Source: Porphyridium purpureum
Lineage: Eukaryota; Rhodophyta; Bangiophyceae; Porphyridiales; Porphyridiaceae
DNA length: 64,000 nucleotides
Assembly: GCA_008690995.1 (NCBI GenBank)
Contig: VRMN01000021.1
Span: 62,001 to 126,000 of the forward strand
Reading direction: 5' to 3'
Below the pieces are notes generated by a model, which was not told where the DNA came from, made no database searches, and was given only the letters and a program-made list of their open reading frames with translations. A program made the position numbers and the translations under genes. Shown piece by piece: positions 52,503 through 62,878 of this stretch; the first letter of the stretch is position 1, and each line of letters opens with the position of its first letter.

Positions 52503-54069
52503 CTCCGTAATTAATGAGCGGAAGAATCACAGAGCTGAAAAGGGTCTTGAAATTAGGGAGTGGAGTGGCAAGTAGCACTCGCTTCGACGCATCCGTGGAA
52601 CGAATGACTCGCGGCTCGCAGCGCAGGGTCGCAATCTGAGAAAGAAGTCTCTGCTGCCGATGAATGGATTCGATGGCAGTGTTCGGGTCGTTCACCGCAG
52701 GGCTCAGCGCTTTCAAGGCCACGTCCGTGATCTGCTGCAGTCCAAATTTGACGTCATCCTCAGTGGAGCGGTCTTTGCCGAACTGAACACACGAAAGAAT
52801 CAAGGAGGAAAGCAAGGCGCGGCTAATTCGCACGTGCGACTCCTCCCGATAGAACCAAATCCACGCGATGTGCGTGCCCTTTGCGATATATGTCCCAGGT
52901 CGCGGAAGAATGCGAATCCCGAATGCCCACTGTTGCGCCATACGAACGAGGGCAGTCTCAGAAACACCTAGCAGGTGGCCGTTCCGGCGCGCATGGAGCT
53001 TGTAGGCCCCTTTGGGAACAACAGGAAGCGTAACCGACGAATCTTGGGAGTTGTGTAAGTCCGTTTTAGAACGATGACCCATCCAGTGCCATTTCCTTCT
53101 TTTTCGATCTGCGTTCGTTTCAAACGGCGCATGGAAGCGAGCCACGGCCCTCTCAGTCTCGAAGGCGACGTCATCCATTAGCTTTGAAATACGCAAACTC
53201 CTCACCACGTAGTGGAGATAGTAGACCAAGCCGAGCACCGTGGCTATCACGTACAGCACCAGAACATTGACAGCAACCGACGGCACGAAAGGATTGTGCT
53301 CAGCCGTCTCCGTGCTTAAAATCCCCGCAAACGAAAATGCAAACGTTCCCAGGAAAATGCAGAGCACAATTTTGGTCGCGAGGCGGTTTGTCAAGCCCGT
53401 GAGCATCCTCGATGAATATGTCACACTTGCCACCTGGAAGGCCACGATGCACAGCGAAAACAAAATAGCGGTCAAGCTCAGCGCAAATCCTCCGACATAA
53501 ATGAAAATGGCCAAGGCGTCCGAAGCGGTGCCGTTGAAATACCACACCAATGTGTCGCCTCCTTCCTTGATACCAGATGACCCCAGCAGACAAAAAAGAT
53601 ATCCAATGATAAAATTCAAGCCCAAAGCAAGGATTGGTAAGACCGCCATTGAACGTCTGGACCAGCGCAGTACATAAAAGGCTCGAAGCGATAGAAATAC
53701 GGATAGGCGCTGCATTGCCAGCGACATTCGGAATGACCATGTCAAGCCGGGCTCACCTTCAGCATCCTGTTGAGGACCTCCTCTACCCCGCCCGCGCTGC
53801 GGGATACCAAATGACGACGATGAATTATCCTGCGCAGCCGAAGGTGGAGGCGCTTCTCCGTAGTCTTCTGCCCGAAATGTCGCAACATTCTTCAGCACCT
53901 TCGCTTGAAGTGAGGCAAAGTAATCATCATCATCATCGATATCTGTCCGAAGCGACGGGGATCTGTGAGCATGCCGATTCGACATAGTTTCACGCTCCGT
54001 CGGACTCCGATCTCCGCAATGCGGTACTTGGCATTGCTGTCTGTCACCCGTGTATACATTGTCCATCAT

Positions 54070-55980
54070 GGCCGCGCAACGGACTGCTCACACGCTTTAT
54101 CGTTTTACGGTGGCCAAGTGACTATCGAACGACGATCTTTCAACCGCTTTCTCCTCTAGCCACGCCATGCACCTGCCGACTTGTTCACTCACGAAAGGTT
54201 CAACGTCCTCACGTCGCGGTCGGTGCATGGTGTGTGCAACACGTGCAACGCGGGTCTCATTATATGGGGGACCCCACGAAGAACTCCCGTGTCGGACGAT
54301 TGGTTTCATAGTTCGAAACAAGAAATGATGAGAAACAAAGCGGCGATGACAGTGATAAACACCCCCAGAACCTCATACTCGTTGCTTCGCTCAAAGCACA
54401 GCGCTGAGAACGTGGCGCATTGTGCTAAGCGAAAATATAGTCCCAAATTCAGAAAGCCAAAATAAAGACCAAAGCCGTTAGCCATCGCCGCCGCTCGCGG
54501 CAATCTTGCGCCAGCTCGTGTCCCAGCGCACAAAGGTGTCTGCTCTCGCTCCTCTCGTCTGCCGGAGTGGCAGTGAATTGTGGTGTCAGCGTGCGCGGGA
54601 TGACAAATCAATGCATGCTCGGGGTGGTCATTTCGACGCGCCGTTATCAGCACCGACAAAGGATTTCCACACAGCGAGCCGAGGCGAGGCACCATGTGTC
54701 ATGTGTCTGCTGTTTCACGTGTGTGTGCCCCCCTTCCGCAATGCAGCCGGTGCGCGGCAGAAGGCGCAAAGCGGCTGCTGGGTGGAAATCGGTGCTCGGC
54801 ATAAGGCACTCCCGTTTTTTTTGCTCAACGAGGCTTCGATCGGAAATATATTCGCAGCAGGACGTCCTGCCTGGGAGCACTGCCAGCGTGAGATCAAGCA
54901 CGCAAGTGCGAATTCTTTCGACGCAGAATTTGTCGCGTGTCTGCAACGCCGCTCGCCGCGTGCCACACCGCAGACCAGCGACGCGCCGCCCTTTCACATT
55001 TTCGAATGCGCGAGCGGGCGGAAATGGATGGCGCGGAGAGCAGGTGGGCCGCGCGATGCCGCGTCCGCGCGCAGGGTCGTGCGGGATGCCAGCACTTTAA
55101 ATGGACCGCGGGCGCGCGCTTGGCTAGTTGAGCGCACAGCCGCAGGACATTTGGCGAACGAAAGGTCAAAAGAAACACGGAATGCGGACCGCAGTCTTGC
55201 GGCAGACATTGAAAGCTATGGTTTCTGTTTCGAATACGTAGATACCCGACAATTTGTCCCCACAAAGGCGCAAAGCATCTCGCCGCGTGGCCCTTGTTTC
55301 ATTTTGCGCGTCAATACCTTTTCGTTTGAAACAGGGTCCATGGTTCAATACGTACACCTTTCTAGGAGGACCTGAGGCCGGGAGCGCGTGGGGTGACTCG
55401 GAAACCACCACCGAGCAGATTGCTCGGTCCGACGAAGGCGAGTTCAAGACCAAGGCTTTCTCCATCGTTGTGAAGAGCTTGTTGTTACACCGATTTACAG
55501 GAAAGTCTGTGGAACTGGTGTGGACGCCGCCGCCGCCGCCATGAAGCCAATGGAGCGCGCAGAATAGATTCCCAGGACACTGGCGGATGATTTATTAAGT
55601 TGAGGAGAATGGGACAGGGAGATCCGTAAAAAATATCCATGCATAAATGAAGGACCAGATGCTATTATGCGGCAATTGAACGCGACTATGCCTGTTCCAA
55701 CAAGGCGCAGATGCCGATCTTTGTGGCACCGGCTCGTCCGGTTTGGCGTATGCATGCCCGCAAACTGCTGCATTGATATGAGACATGCTCTGGCGCTTCC
55801 AACGTGTATCGCTCCTGAAATCGTAGTTTGTACAGAATGACAGCGTCTCTCGCCGCCGACTTTAATCAAATGCATAGCTCGCGACTAAAGCACTAAATAT
55901 CAAACGCATTCACGATCTGCCGCTGCGTCATCCAGCGTTGCGTGAATCGACCGACACAAACGCACTTTGGCGATGTCCCA
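54070..55980. other. Junction between the two duplicated DUF2254 units, no gene seen
   Basis: It holds the 5' flank of copy A (to about 54870) and the 3' flank of copy B (from about 54960). A minus-strand frame at 54306-54695 contains a hydrophobic stretch (YEVLGVFITVIAALFLIISC), but the matching place in unit B at about 58180-58370 is full of stops, so I do not call it a gene. Confidence 0.5.
54259..54264 (-). promoter_or_regulatory. TATA-like box of DUF2254 copy A
   Basis: TATAAT on the minus strand, about 190 bp before the ATG. It lies next to GGGTCCCC, and the pair is conserved at the same distance in copy B. Confidence 0.45.
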
Positions 55981-57939
55981 CTATTCAAGATCAACAAAAG
56001 ACTCACGACAGTCAATTCCTTCTGCCTGGCAAGTGTCTTGGGCGTCGCACTGCGCGGGATCCACCTCGGTGAGCTCTGATGAACCGGCGAGGCTTGTGTA
56101 AACCTTCGTCTCCATAACGTCCTCTTTCCCCCTCCTCAATGTGGCCATGGCTTTCTTTGTAGCATGTTTGATGGCATTGTAATTATGGTGATGGTGCTCG
56201 TACTCTTTGCAAGCCATCTTCAGCAAAACTTTCATGTGACTTATCACAAGCCCAATGCGAGATTCCAGCTCAGCCCTACTGCTCTCGTTCACCGCCAAAG
56301 CCAGCTGACGGTTGATGGCGTAGCCAATGTTGCCCAGCACAAATTGCAATTTCCTTGCGACCTGGACGTCTGCGACTCCGTAATTGATGAGCGGAAGAAT
56401 CACAGAGTTGAAAAGGTTCTTGAAATTGGGGAGTGGAATGACAAGTAGCGCTCGCTTTGGCTTAACTGTGGAACGAATGACTCGCGGCTCGCAGCGCAAA
56501 ATCGCAATCTGAGAAAGAAGTCTCTGCTGCCGATGAATGGCTTCGATGGCGGTGTTTGGATCGTTGACCGCAGGGCTCAGCGCTCTGATTGCCACATCCG
56601 TGATTTGCTGAAGTCCAAATTTGACATCATCCTGGGTGGAGCGGTCTTTGCCCAGCTTGAAACACGAAAGAATCAACGAGGAAAGCAACTTGGGGCAAAC
56701 ATTCGTTTTTGACCCGTCCGTGTGAAACCAAATCCACGCGATATGTGTGCCTTTTGTGATGTACGTCCCAGGTCGCGGAAGAATACGAATCGTGAAAGCC
56801 CACTTTTGCGCCATACGAGCGAGCGCAGTCTCAGAAACACCTAACAAGTGGCCGTCTCCGTCGGCATGAATTTTGTAAGCCCCATTGGGAACATCCGGAA
56901 GCTCAACCAACGAATCTTGCAAGCTGGACAAATCCGCTTCATGACGTTGTCGCAACCAGTGCCATTTTCTTTCGTTCCGGTCCGTGTTCGTGTCCAGTGG
57001 TGCATGGAAGTGAGCCACGGCTCTCTCCGTCTCAAGCGTAACATCATCCATCAGCTTTGAAATACGCAAACTCCTCACAACGTAGTGGAGGTAGTAGACC
57101 AAGCCGAGCACCGTGGCTATAACGTACAGCACAAGGACGTTGACGGCCACTGACGGCACGAACGGATCTTCCTCAACCGTCTGTGTGCTCAAGATCCCTG
57201 CAAACGTATACGCAAATGTCCCCAGGAAAATACTGACTACCAGCTTGGTCGAGCGACGGGTTGTCAAGCCCGTGAGCATCCTCGACGAATACGTTACGCT
57301 TGCCACCTGAAAGGCCACGATGCACAGCGAAAAGAGAATGGCAGTCAAGCTCAGCGCAAATCCTCCGACATAGATGAAGATCGCAAAGGCGTCCGCAGCT
57401 GTGCCGTTGAAATACCACGTCAATTTGTCGCCCCCATGCTTGATGCCAGAGGAGCCCATCAGACAAAAAAGATATCCAATGATAAAATTCAAGACCAAAG
57501 CAAGGACAGGTATGACGAACATGGAACGCCCGAACCAGCGCAGAGCGTAAAAGGCGTTCAGCGATAGAAAAACGGATAGGTGCTGTATTCCCACCGACAT
57601 TCGGAATGACCACGTCATGCTGTTCTCCCACTGCGCGTCCCCTTGAGGACCTACTGCACCTCGCGCGCGCTTTGGGAGCCAAAACAACGACGCTGACTTC
57701 CGATTTGCTGCTAAAGGCGGCGGCGCTTCTCCGTAGTCATCTGGCGGAAGTGACAAAATATTCTTCAGCACATCATCTTCCGGTTCATCGAATACAGAAT
57801 CCACACAGCTGTCTCTGTGAACCGAGGGTGAGTTCTTAGCCTTCTGGTTTGACTTGGTCTCACGCTCCGTTGGAGTCGTACCGTCGCTGTCCGATTCTCG
57901 GAATGGCTGCCCCTCACAGTTGCATATGCTGTCCATCAT
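55981..57939 (-). CDS. DUF2254 family membrane protein, copy B (intact)
   Basis: An intronless frame of 652 residues. The N-terminal 130 residues are hydrophilic and probably cytosolic. Four membrane segments follow: FVIPVLALVLNFIIGYLFCL; AFAIFIYVGGFALSLTAILF with SLCIVAFQVASVTYSSRMLT; LVVSIFLGTFAYTFAGIL; and NVLVLYVIATVLGLVYYLHY. The FSLCIVAFQVASVTYSSRML-LTGL block and the soluble stretch QDDVKFGLQQITDVAIRALS with PAVNDPNTAIEAIHRQ match the hallmarks of the DUF2254 family of predicted membrane proteins, found mostly in bacteria. The C-terminal 130 residues are helical (SHMKVLLKMACKEYEHHHHN) and extend beyond the family core. The function of DUF2254 is not known to me; a transport or channel role would be a guess. 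This is the working copy next to the interrupted duplicate. Confidence 0.9.
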   Translation of the reverse strand: MMDSICNCEGQPFRESDSDGTTPTERETKSNQKAKNSPSVHRDSCVDSVFDEPEDDVLKNILSLPPDDYGEAPPPLAANRKSASLFWLPKRARGAVGPQGDAQWENSMTWSFRMSVGIQHLSVFLSLNAFYALRWFGRSMFVIPVLALVLNFIIGYLFCLMGSSGIKHGGDKLTWYFNGTAADAFAIFIYVGGFALSLTAILFSLCIVAFQVASVTYSSRMLTGLTTRRSTKLVVSIFLGTFAYTFAGILSTQTVEEDPFVPSVAVNVLVLYVIATVLGLVYYLHYVVRSLRISKLMDDVTLETERAVAHFHAPLDTNTDRNERKWHWLRQRHEADLSSLQDSLVELPDVPNGAYKIHADGDGHLLGVSETALARMAQKWAFTIRILPRPGTYITKGTHIAWIWFHTDGSKTNVCPKLLSSLILSCFKLGKDRSTQDDVKFGLQQITDVAIRALSPAVNDPNTAIEAIHRQQRLLSQIAILRCEPRVIRSTVKPKRALLVIPLPNFKNLFNSVILPLINYGVADVQVARKLQFVLGNIGYAINRQLALAVNESSRAELESRIGLVISHMKVLLKMACKEYEHHHHNYNAIKHATKKAMATLRRGKEDVMETKVYTSLAGSSELTEVDPAQCDAQDTCQAEGIDCRESFVDLE

Positions 57940-60900
57940 AGCCGCGCAACGGAGGGTTCACGGTTGATTTTGTTTGTGGCAACAAAGTGAGTACCCGATG
58001 ATAAACTTTCAACCCTTTTCTTCTCTGGCCGCCCTGTGCACCTGCCGACCTCTTTGCCTACGAATAGCCCAACGTCTTCACGTCGCGGTCGATGCGCAAT
58101 CGCTATGGCATGCGCAGCGCAAGCCTCTTTATAATGGGGACCCCGCAAAGAACTCGCAAGTCGTGCGTGACGATTGATTTCAGAACTCGAAAGGAGAAAT
58201 GATCATCGACCCTCTTTGTTGCTAGCAACGACACCGAGAATCCCCACTACGCCTCACTTGTTCTTTGCTTTGCTCCGAGTCGAGTGGCAAGAAAGAGAAC
58301 AATTATCCTGCGCAACTTATATTCGCGAATTCCGAAAGGCAAAGCGCCATCCAAATCCGTTAACCATCACTGCCGCTCGCGGGAATCTAACGCCGACGCG
58401 CTTCCAGACGCGCTAGGGCGTCTGCGCGCGTTTCGCATGTCCGCAAGAATGGCTGCGAATTGTGGTACCACTAAACGCCCTTCCACACCGCAGCCAGCGC
58501 GGCAGCAGCCGGCACAAAAGCAGCCGGACGCTAGAAATCGGTGCTTCTCATAAAACACCCCTGATTTACTAGACCATGCTCGTCTCGGAAACATCCACGT
58601 ACTCTTTCGACCTGTCCCACGTCGACACAGGAGGTTTCACACATGCTCCTTATTTCCCGCGCATGACAAAGCATGCCGTGCGACTTTGGCCAGCGACCGT
58701 GGTCCTGGAGCCGAACGGCGGCCGAATTCTGGCGCTCGTTGTGTGTTTAGTTGGTTTTGCCGCGCGGCGATCGATCGTGACTCACAGCGTAAGCAACGGC
58801 ACGTTTTCGCGCTGTGGAAGGCGGCGTTCACAACACAAGCGACGTGAGCTACAACTTATTTTTCCAAAGCACACAGTCGGCCCTTGTCACATTTGCGCCG
58901 ACTCACTCGCGATATTGCGCGCGATGAGGCGCGGCCACTACCCGTGGAACTCGTATCGCGAGCCTGATGCAAAAAGCAGACAGCCGAATTCAAAAGGCGG
59001 CTCGCACTGGCGTTCGAAAAACCGGCGCGCGCAGGAGAAGAGAAATTGATGGAAAAATCGGTATAAAGCGCGGGGGCTCGATACTAGTTTCGACGTTTCT
59101 GTCAACTCGGTGTTTGCGGTTCGGGAAAATCGGAGATAGCGCGTGGGGGGCAGGGGAGGTTGGCGTGCGACGAGGTGGGAATCCACTGGAGAGGCATGAT
59201 CTTTTTGTTTGGTTTCCGTGGTGGATGTGTATCTCTGAACGGCTCTGATGGAATCATGATCGTCAAGCCGTTGCTTGGACGGCAGCGGTGAGCGAGCACC
59301 GGCACCACACGTGTACGATGGGCTCATTCTTTGCGCCCGGCAGCCGCGTCCAGCTGGGGAGTGAGACGCCGCCCGACTTGCAGCGCGCCGCTCAAAAGGC
59401 AGATGGAAGCACTGTTGCGGCGACCGCGAACTGCTTTTCTGGACGATATAGAGTTAGCATCCCATAAAATTGGAAAAGGATCCGAGCCGCGGTGGTTGCT
59501 GACGTCAAGCCGGATCTCTGGCGCCTCCGGTTCGGGTGTAGGCCCTTAAATCGGAATGCTACAATCTGTGTGAATGAGAAAGTCCGCCAAACTTCCACGC
59601 GTTGCTGCGAGCGTCAGAGGATACAAAGAGCAAGTGACCTGAGCCACCGGGTCAGTGCAGAGGTTCGTGCCATTTACTCAAGCAAAGCATACAAACGCTT
59701 GCGCTGGTTTCGCGATGAGAAGGATGTTGACTGCAAACCAGGGCTAGTGCGCATAGATCTCAGTTGAAACCGTGAGCTACAGCAGTCGCACGTTATCGCA
59801 ATACTTGTCCGGCAGATGGCGCTCCATATTCGGCGCGTGCGTGACGTGGATGTTGTTGAGTGTGATAGATAAACCCGCGACCATACGATTGCACTTGGTA
59901 TGGCGTCGCGGATGCCGGGTTGCACTGCATTTTCGTGCCTTTATTTTCCTGCTTGTGCGCGCACGCGGTGACCGTGGTCGCGGACTTTGCACAGCAGATG
60001 CAATGGTGTGTGTTGCCACGCATGAACTTGATATTGTCAACACATGCGATGGATCGGGACTCATACAGTACTGCGCCGTGGATAAGTAAGCCCTGTGCTT
60101 CACGCACCTCTTACACTTTGCTTGTTTATTGCCGCAGCGAAAGCCGGATCTGGTTGTTTCGCCGGCGGTCACACACTACCCCGTACTGCGGCTGGGTGGC
60201 CGCCCTGCTAGGATGATTTGCTCAAGCTGGCGACTAGAAGGCGTAACTAGAGCGCGGTAGCGGTCATGTGCATTGTCGACAAGCACAAAGTTGCGTCGCT
60301 CAAAGCTCAGTCCATGAGAAATCCATCCACATCCACGAGTCGGGGGAGAAGTACGCACCAGCTGTGGTGGTTGCCACTGGAGCAGCGCTGTCGCGAAGTC
60401 CGCTGTGATTGCTACTTGTAGAAAGTCGCTTGAAACGCTCGTCTACAATGATTGCAAGACTAGAACCCAAGCTCGATGCCAAGTCCAGCAATCGATGGCG
60501 AATGGCTCACGCTCGTCACGTCGTGGTTGTCTACTCTTGTGTGGCGCGTCTGTGGCCTCTTTTCGAAAAGAGTCTCACAAAGACCAAGCCCGCTCATGGT
60601 TTGTGAAAAGGTACTATGCGCTCTACATGTATAGGTCTCGGCAAGCCAAATATCCGTCTCACGAATTGAAACTTTCAAAGCGGCTTCTTTCCGGGATTGT
60701 TTTGCCCAGGGCGTGAGTCCTCCTTGTGTGCACCAAGCTGGCTTGACAATGATTGCACAATGGCCGCGGGGTCTTCCGTGTCCACCAGCACCTTATCCCA
60801 TCATCATTGTGCCCTTCGTAGTACAATCATAAGGTCAGCTCTTCCACTGGAGCGTCTGTATGAACTGGTCGTTTCGCGCAGCGTGTGTGTGGCTATTGGC

Positions 60901-61880
60901 TGCTGAGGATCCGAACTTGCGTGTTCGGAAATCGTTGTCGGGGCGCAAGGAGCTAGTGCCCGAACTTGCTGCCGAGAGCAGCGGCAGGCGCGAGCTCTTG
61001 ATGGTAGCTGGACACCGGAACGTCCTGGTAGAAACGCGCAACAGATCGCCAGGACAAAGGCATGACATCACCTTTACCACGAGGCGACGTAGGGTTGACT
61101 GTGAACTGTGCGTAGACCACGGATGATCGGAGTGTTGAACAGGCATGCCCGAAAGAACCGTGGGGATGGTGTTACCGAAGGTGAGCGCCATGATGATATG
61201 CGAGTGAAGACTGCTACTCTCCTGTATCACCTTGCTTCCTTTACTGAAGCCCTACGCATGCAATCGTGGGGCGAGGCGCTCTTTATTTAATGCGACGGTG
61301 TGCCCCGCAGGGCAGGTGAAGGCAACACGCGCTGCATGTGCGGACGTGCTTGTCCCCGAGAGCAATTGCACGGCAGCTCGGACGGGTTGCAACGCCCTGC
61401 CAGCACGGCGAGGTGTCGTTACGCCCTTTCCGCCTTTCGCGCCATCCGCAGGACACGTTGCGGTTCGCGACCCCACGGGCTCCGGCTCCTGCATACGGTG
61501 GCTGTGTGCAGTGACATCTTTACAGTTTTCCTTTTTTTTTTTTTCATTGCATTTGATGAATGAGCAGTTTGCGCACAGTGCAAATGCTGGAGCGCTTTGT
61601 TTGAATGCTGGCCAAAATCCCGCGCAGTCCTTCGCACTCGGGTAGGAGCGACGTACCGATAGTGCCCGCCGGCGCGCTTACTTTCGTGCGCGCACCTCTT
61701 GTAGTCGTCAACGTTAGCCGACTCCCGGCGGCAACTGAATTACTTCCGGTTTGGTATGGCTTCTGCTCGAGAACGTCTTGGGGTGGCGACCTTTGGGCTC
61801 CCTCAATGTTGTTGCGCCCGCTGATATTCTACGAGTGTCTCTGGCGGTGCTCGAAGTGCAGCTGGACGTCATGGAGCGAC
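57940..61880. other. Long intergenic stretch, no gene supported
   Basis: 3.9 kb. The first 650 bp are the 5' flank of DUF2254 copy B. Beyond that only frames below 160 residues occur, for example 58576-59049 (+), with no family motif. A plus-strand frame near 59492-59767 has a balanced composition (SSKAYKRLRWFRDEKDVDCK) but stops soon and has no recognised homologue. No RNA gene or repeat is clear. Confidence 0.4.
58127..58133 (-). promoter_or_regulatory. TATA box of DUF2254 copy B
   Basis: TATAAAG on the minus strand, about 190 bp before the ATG at 57939. It is preceded by the GGGGTCCCC motif shared with copy A. Confidence 0.5.
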
Positions 61881-62785
61881 TTCGCCTGTCGATGTGCATG
61901 GAGAGGTTTCCCAAGGTAATGATCTAGTATCGGCGGCGCTGCGTGCTCAAGATATCACGCACTGTTTGTGCTGAACCCCAACGTCGACCACACGTTTACT
62001 ACCGACCAACCGCTATGCCCGCAGCAATTCCAGCGATGCTCACGTCGAGGCGATGCAATTAGCAGAGCGCGTTGGCGTGCCCATTTATCAGGTCGACCGT
62101 CGTTTTCTGAGCGTCCTGAGCGGTCGGCGTCCGTCCGATGGCATCGCACTGGACGATGAGCCGCTAACGCCCCCGACAATACTCTACTTGGAGGCGATGC
62201 AGCTTCCGCGCAGCAATCACCGAAAGTATGGGTGGCGTTCGACCAAATCATGGATCCGCAAGTCGGTCAGAGCAGCTGTGCGCGCTAAGAATCTCGGCGC
62301 CATCCTTCGTAGCTATCACTCTTTCGGAGCTCACGGCACGGTCACGTGTGCCCGCAAGTCCGCGCCGCTTTCACCCATTGTCGCCAAGGCCTTGTGTAGT
62401 GCTTTGAAGTTTCCAGATGTGCCCCGCTTCCTGAACGCAGGCGCGTGCAAGGAAATGTTGTCCTGTTCCCTCTTTCACGCCATGGCATTGAAGTTGTGTT
62501 CTGCGGGCTTGTGGAGTATCGTTGGGATGTCGTCGGGCAAAAATGCTGAGGACTGGAAAGATCTCTCGCTCGAAATGTACAATTCGATAAAGTTATTTTG
62601 GTCGTAGGCAATGAAGGCTTTGGAATGCGACCTTTCGTGATGGAAAAATTTGTACCAATCTCGTCAACGTTTCTCCTGGTCTCTCAGAGCAGCTGTCCGC
62701 TGACAAGTCCTCGCGGTCGCCTTTTGTGGAATCCCTCAACGTCTCGACTGCGCTTGACATTTCATTGTTTCAGCATTTAGGATAA
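61880..62785 (+). pseudogene. SpoU/TrmH-type RNA 2'-O-methyltransferase, frameshifted
   Basis: Pieces of one SpoU-family enzyme lie in order over three frames. VSAALRAQDITH and ALFVLNPNVDHTF (about 61930-62000) resemble the N-terminal substrate-binding domain. The main frame at 62053-62607 continues it (AERVGVPIYQVDRRFLSVLS), then gives motif 1 KNLGAILRSYHSFGAHGTVT. Motif 2, ILVVGNEGFGMRPFV, follows from about 62605 in a second frame. Motif 3, VESLNVSTALDISLFQHLG, ends at the TAA at 62783-62785 in a third frame. The family methylates ribose in tRNA or organelle rRNA, and the trefoil-knot SAM-binding motifs are all recognisable. The three frame changes make it look like a recently dead gene, unless introns or assembly errors explain them. 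Organelle rRNA methylation (MRM1-like) is my best guess for its former role. Confidence 0.7.
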
Positions 62786-62878
62786 GTAGTAGTCATGCTC
62801 TACTGCGCTCCTTTTCAGGATGCTAACAAGGATGAGGCTCTAGGCTTTATTTGACCACAACAGGTGTGAGAGCCAAGT

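Larger units (their letters stand above)
47246..54069 (-). pseudogene. DUF2254 membrane protein gene, copy A, split by a Copia element
   Basis: The N-terminal 524 codons lie at 52498-54069 and the last 132 codons at 47246-47641, counting the 5-bp target duplication once. The element occupies 47647-52497. The expected product was about 655 residues, against 652 in intact copy B, and the break falls in the block LINYGVADVQV. Both host pieces remain open and match copy B closely (about three quarters identical by eye), as expected if the insertion is very recent. Family features are as in copy B: four membrane segments at about 140-300, then a soluble domain with FGLQQITDVALKALSPAVND. The residual product would lack its C-terminal helical region and gain a few LTR-encoded residues. 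Confidence 0.9.
46240..54870. repeat. Tandem duplication unit A (with a 4.85-kb Copia insertion)
   Basis: It contains the 3' flank, the DUF2254 gene and the 5' flank, all homologous to 54960-58590. Without the inserted element it is about 3.8 kb. Limits are by eye. Confidence 0.7.
54960..58590. repeat. Tandem duplication unit B
   Basis: The 3' flank, gene and 5' flank are homologous in the same order to unit A at 46240-54870. Flank similarity is clearly lower than coding similarity. The upstream homology extends to about 58590 (shared TGCCGCTCGCGG-like and GAAATCGGTGCT blocks). Confidence 0.7.

Noticed and set aside
54306-54695. Small hydrophobic minus-strand ORF upstream of DUF2254 copy A
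   Set aside because: The homologous flank of copy B carries several stops in this frame, so coding is not conserved.
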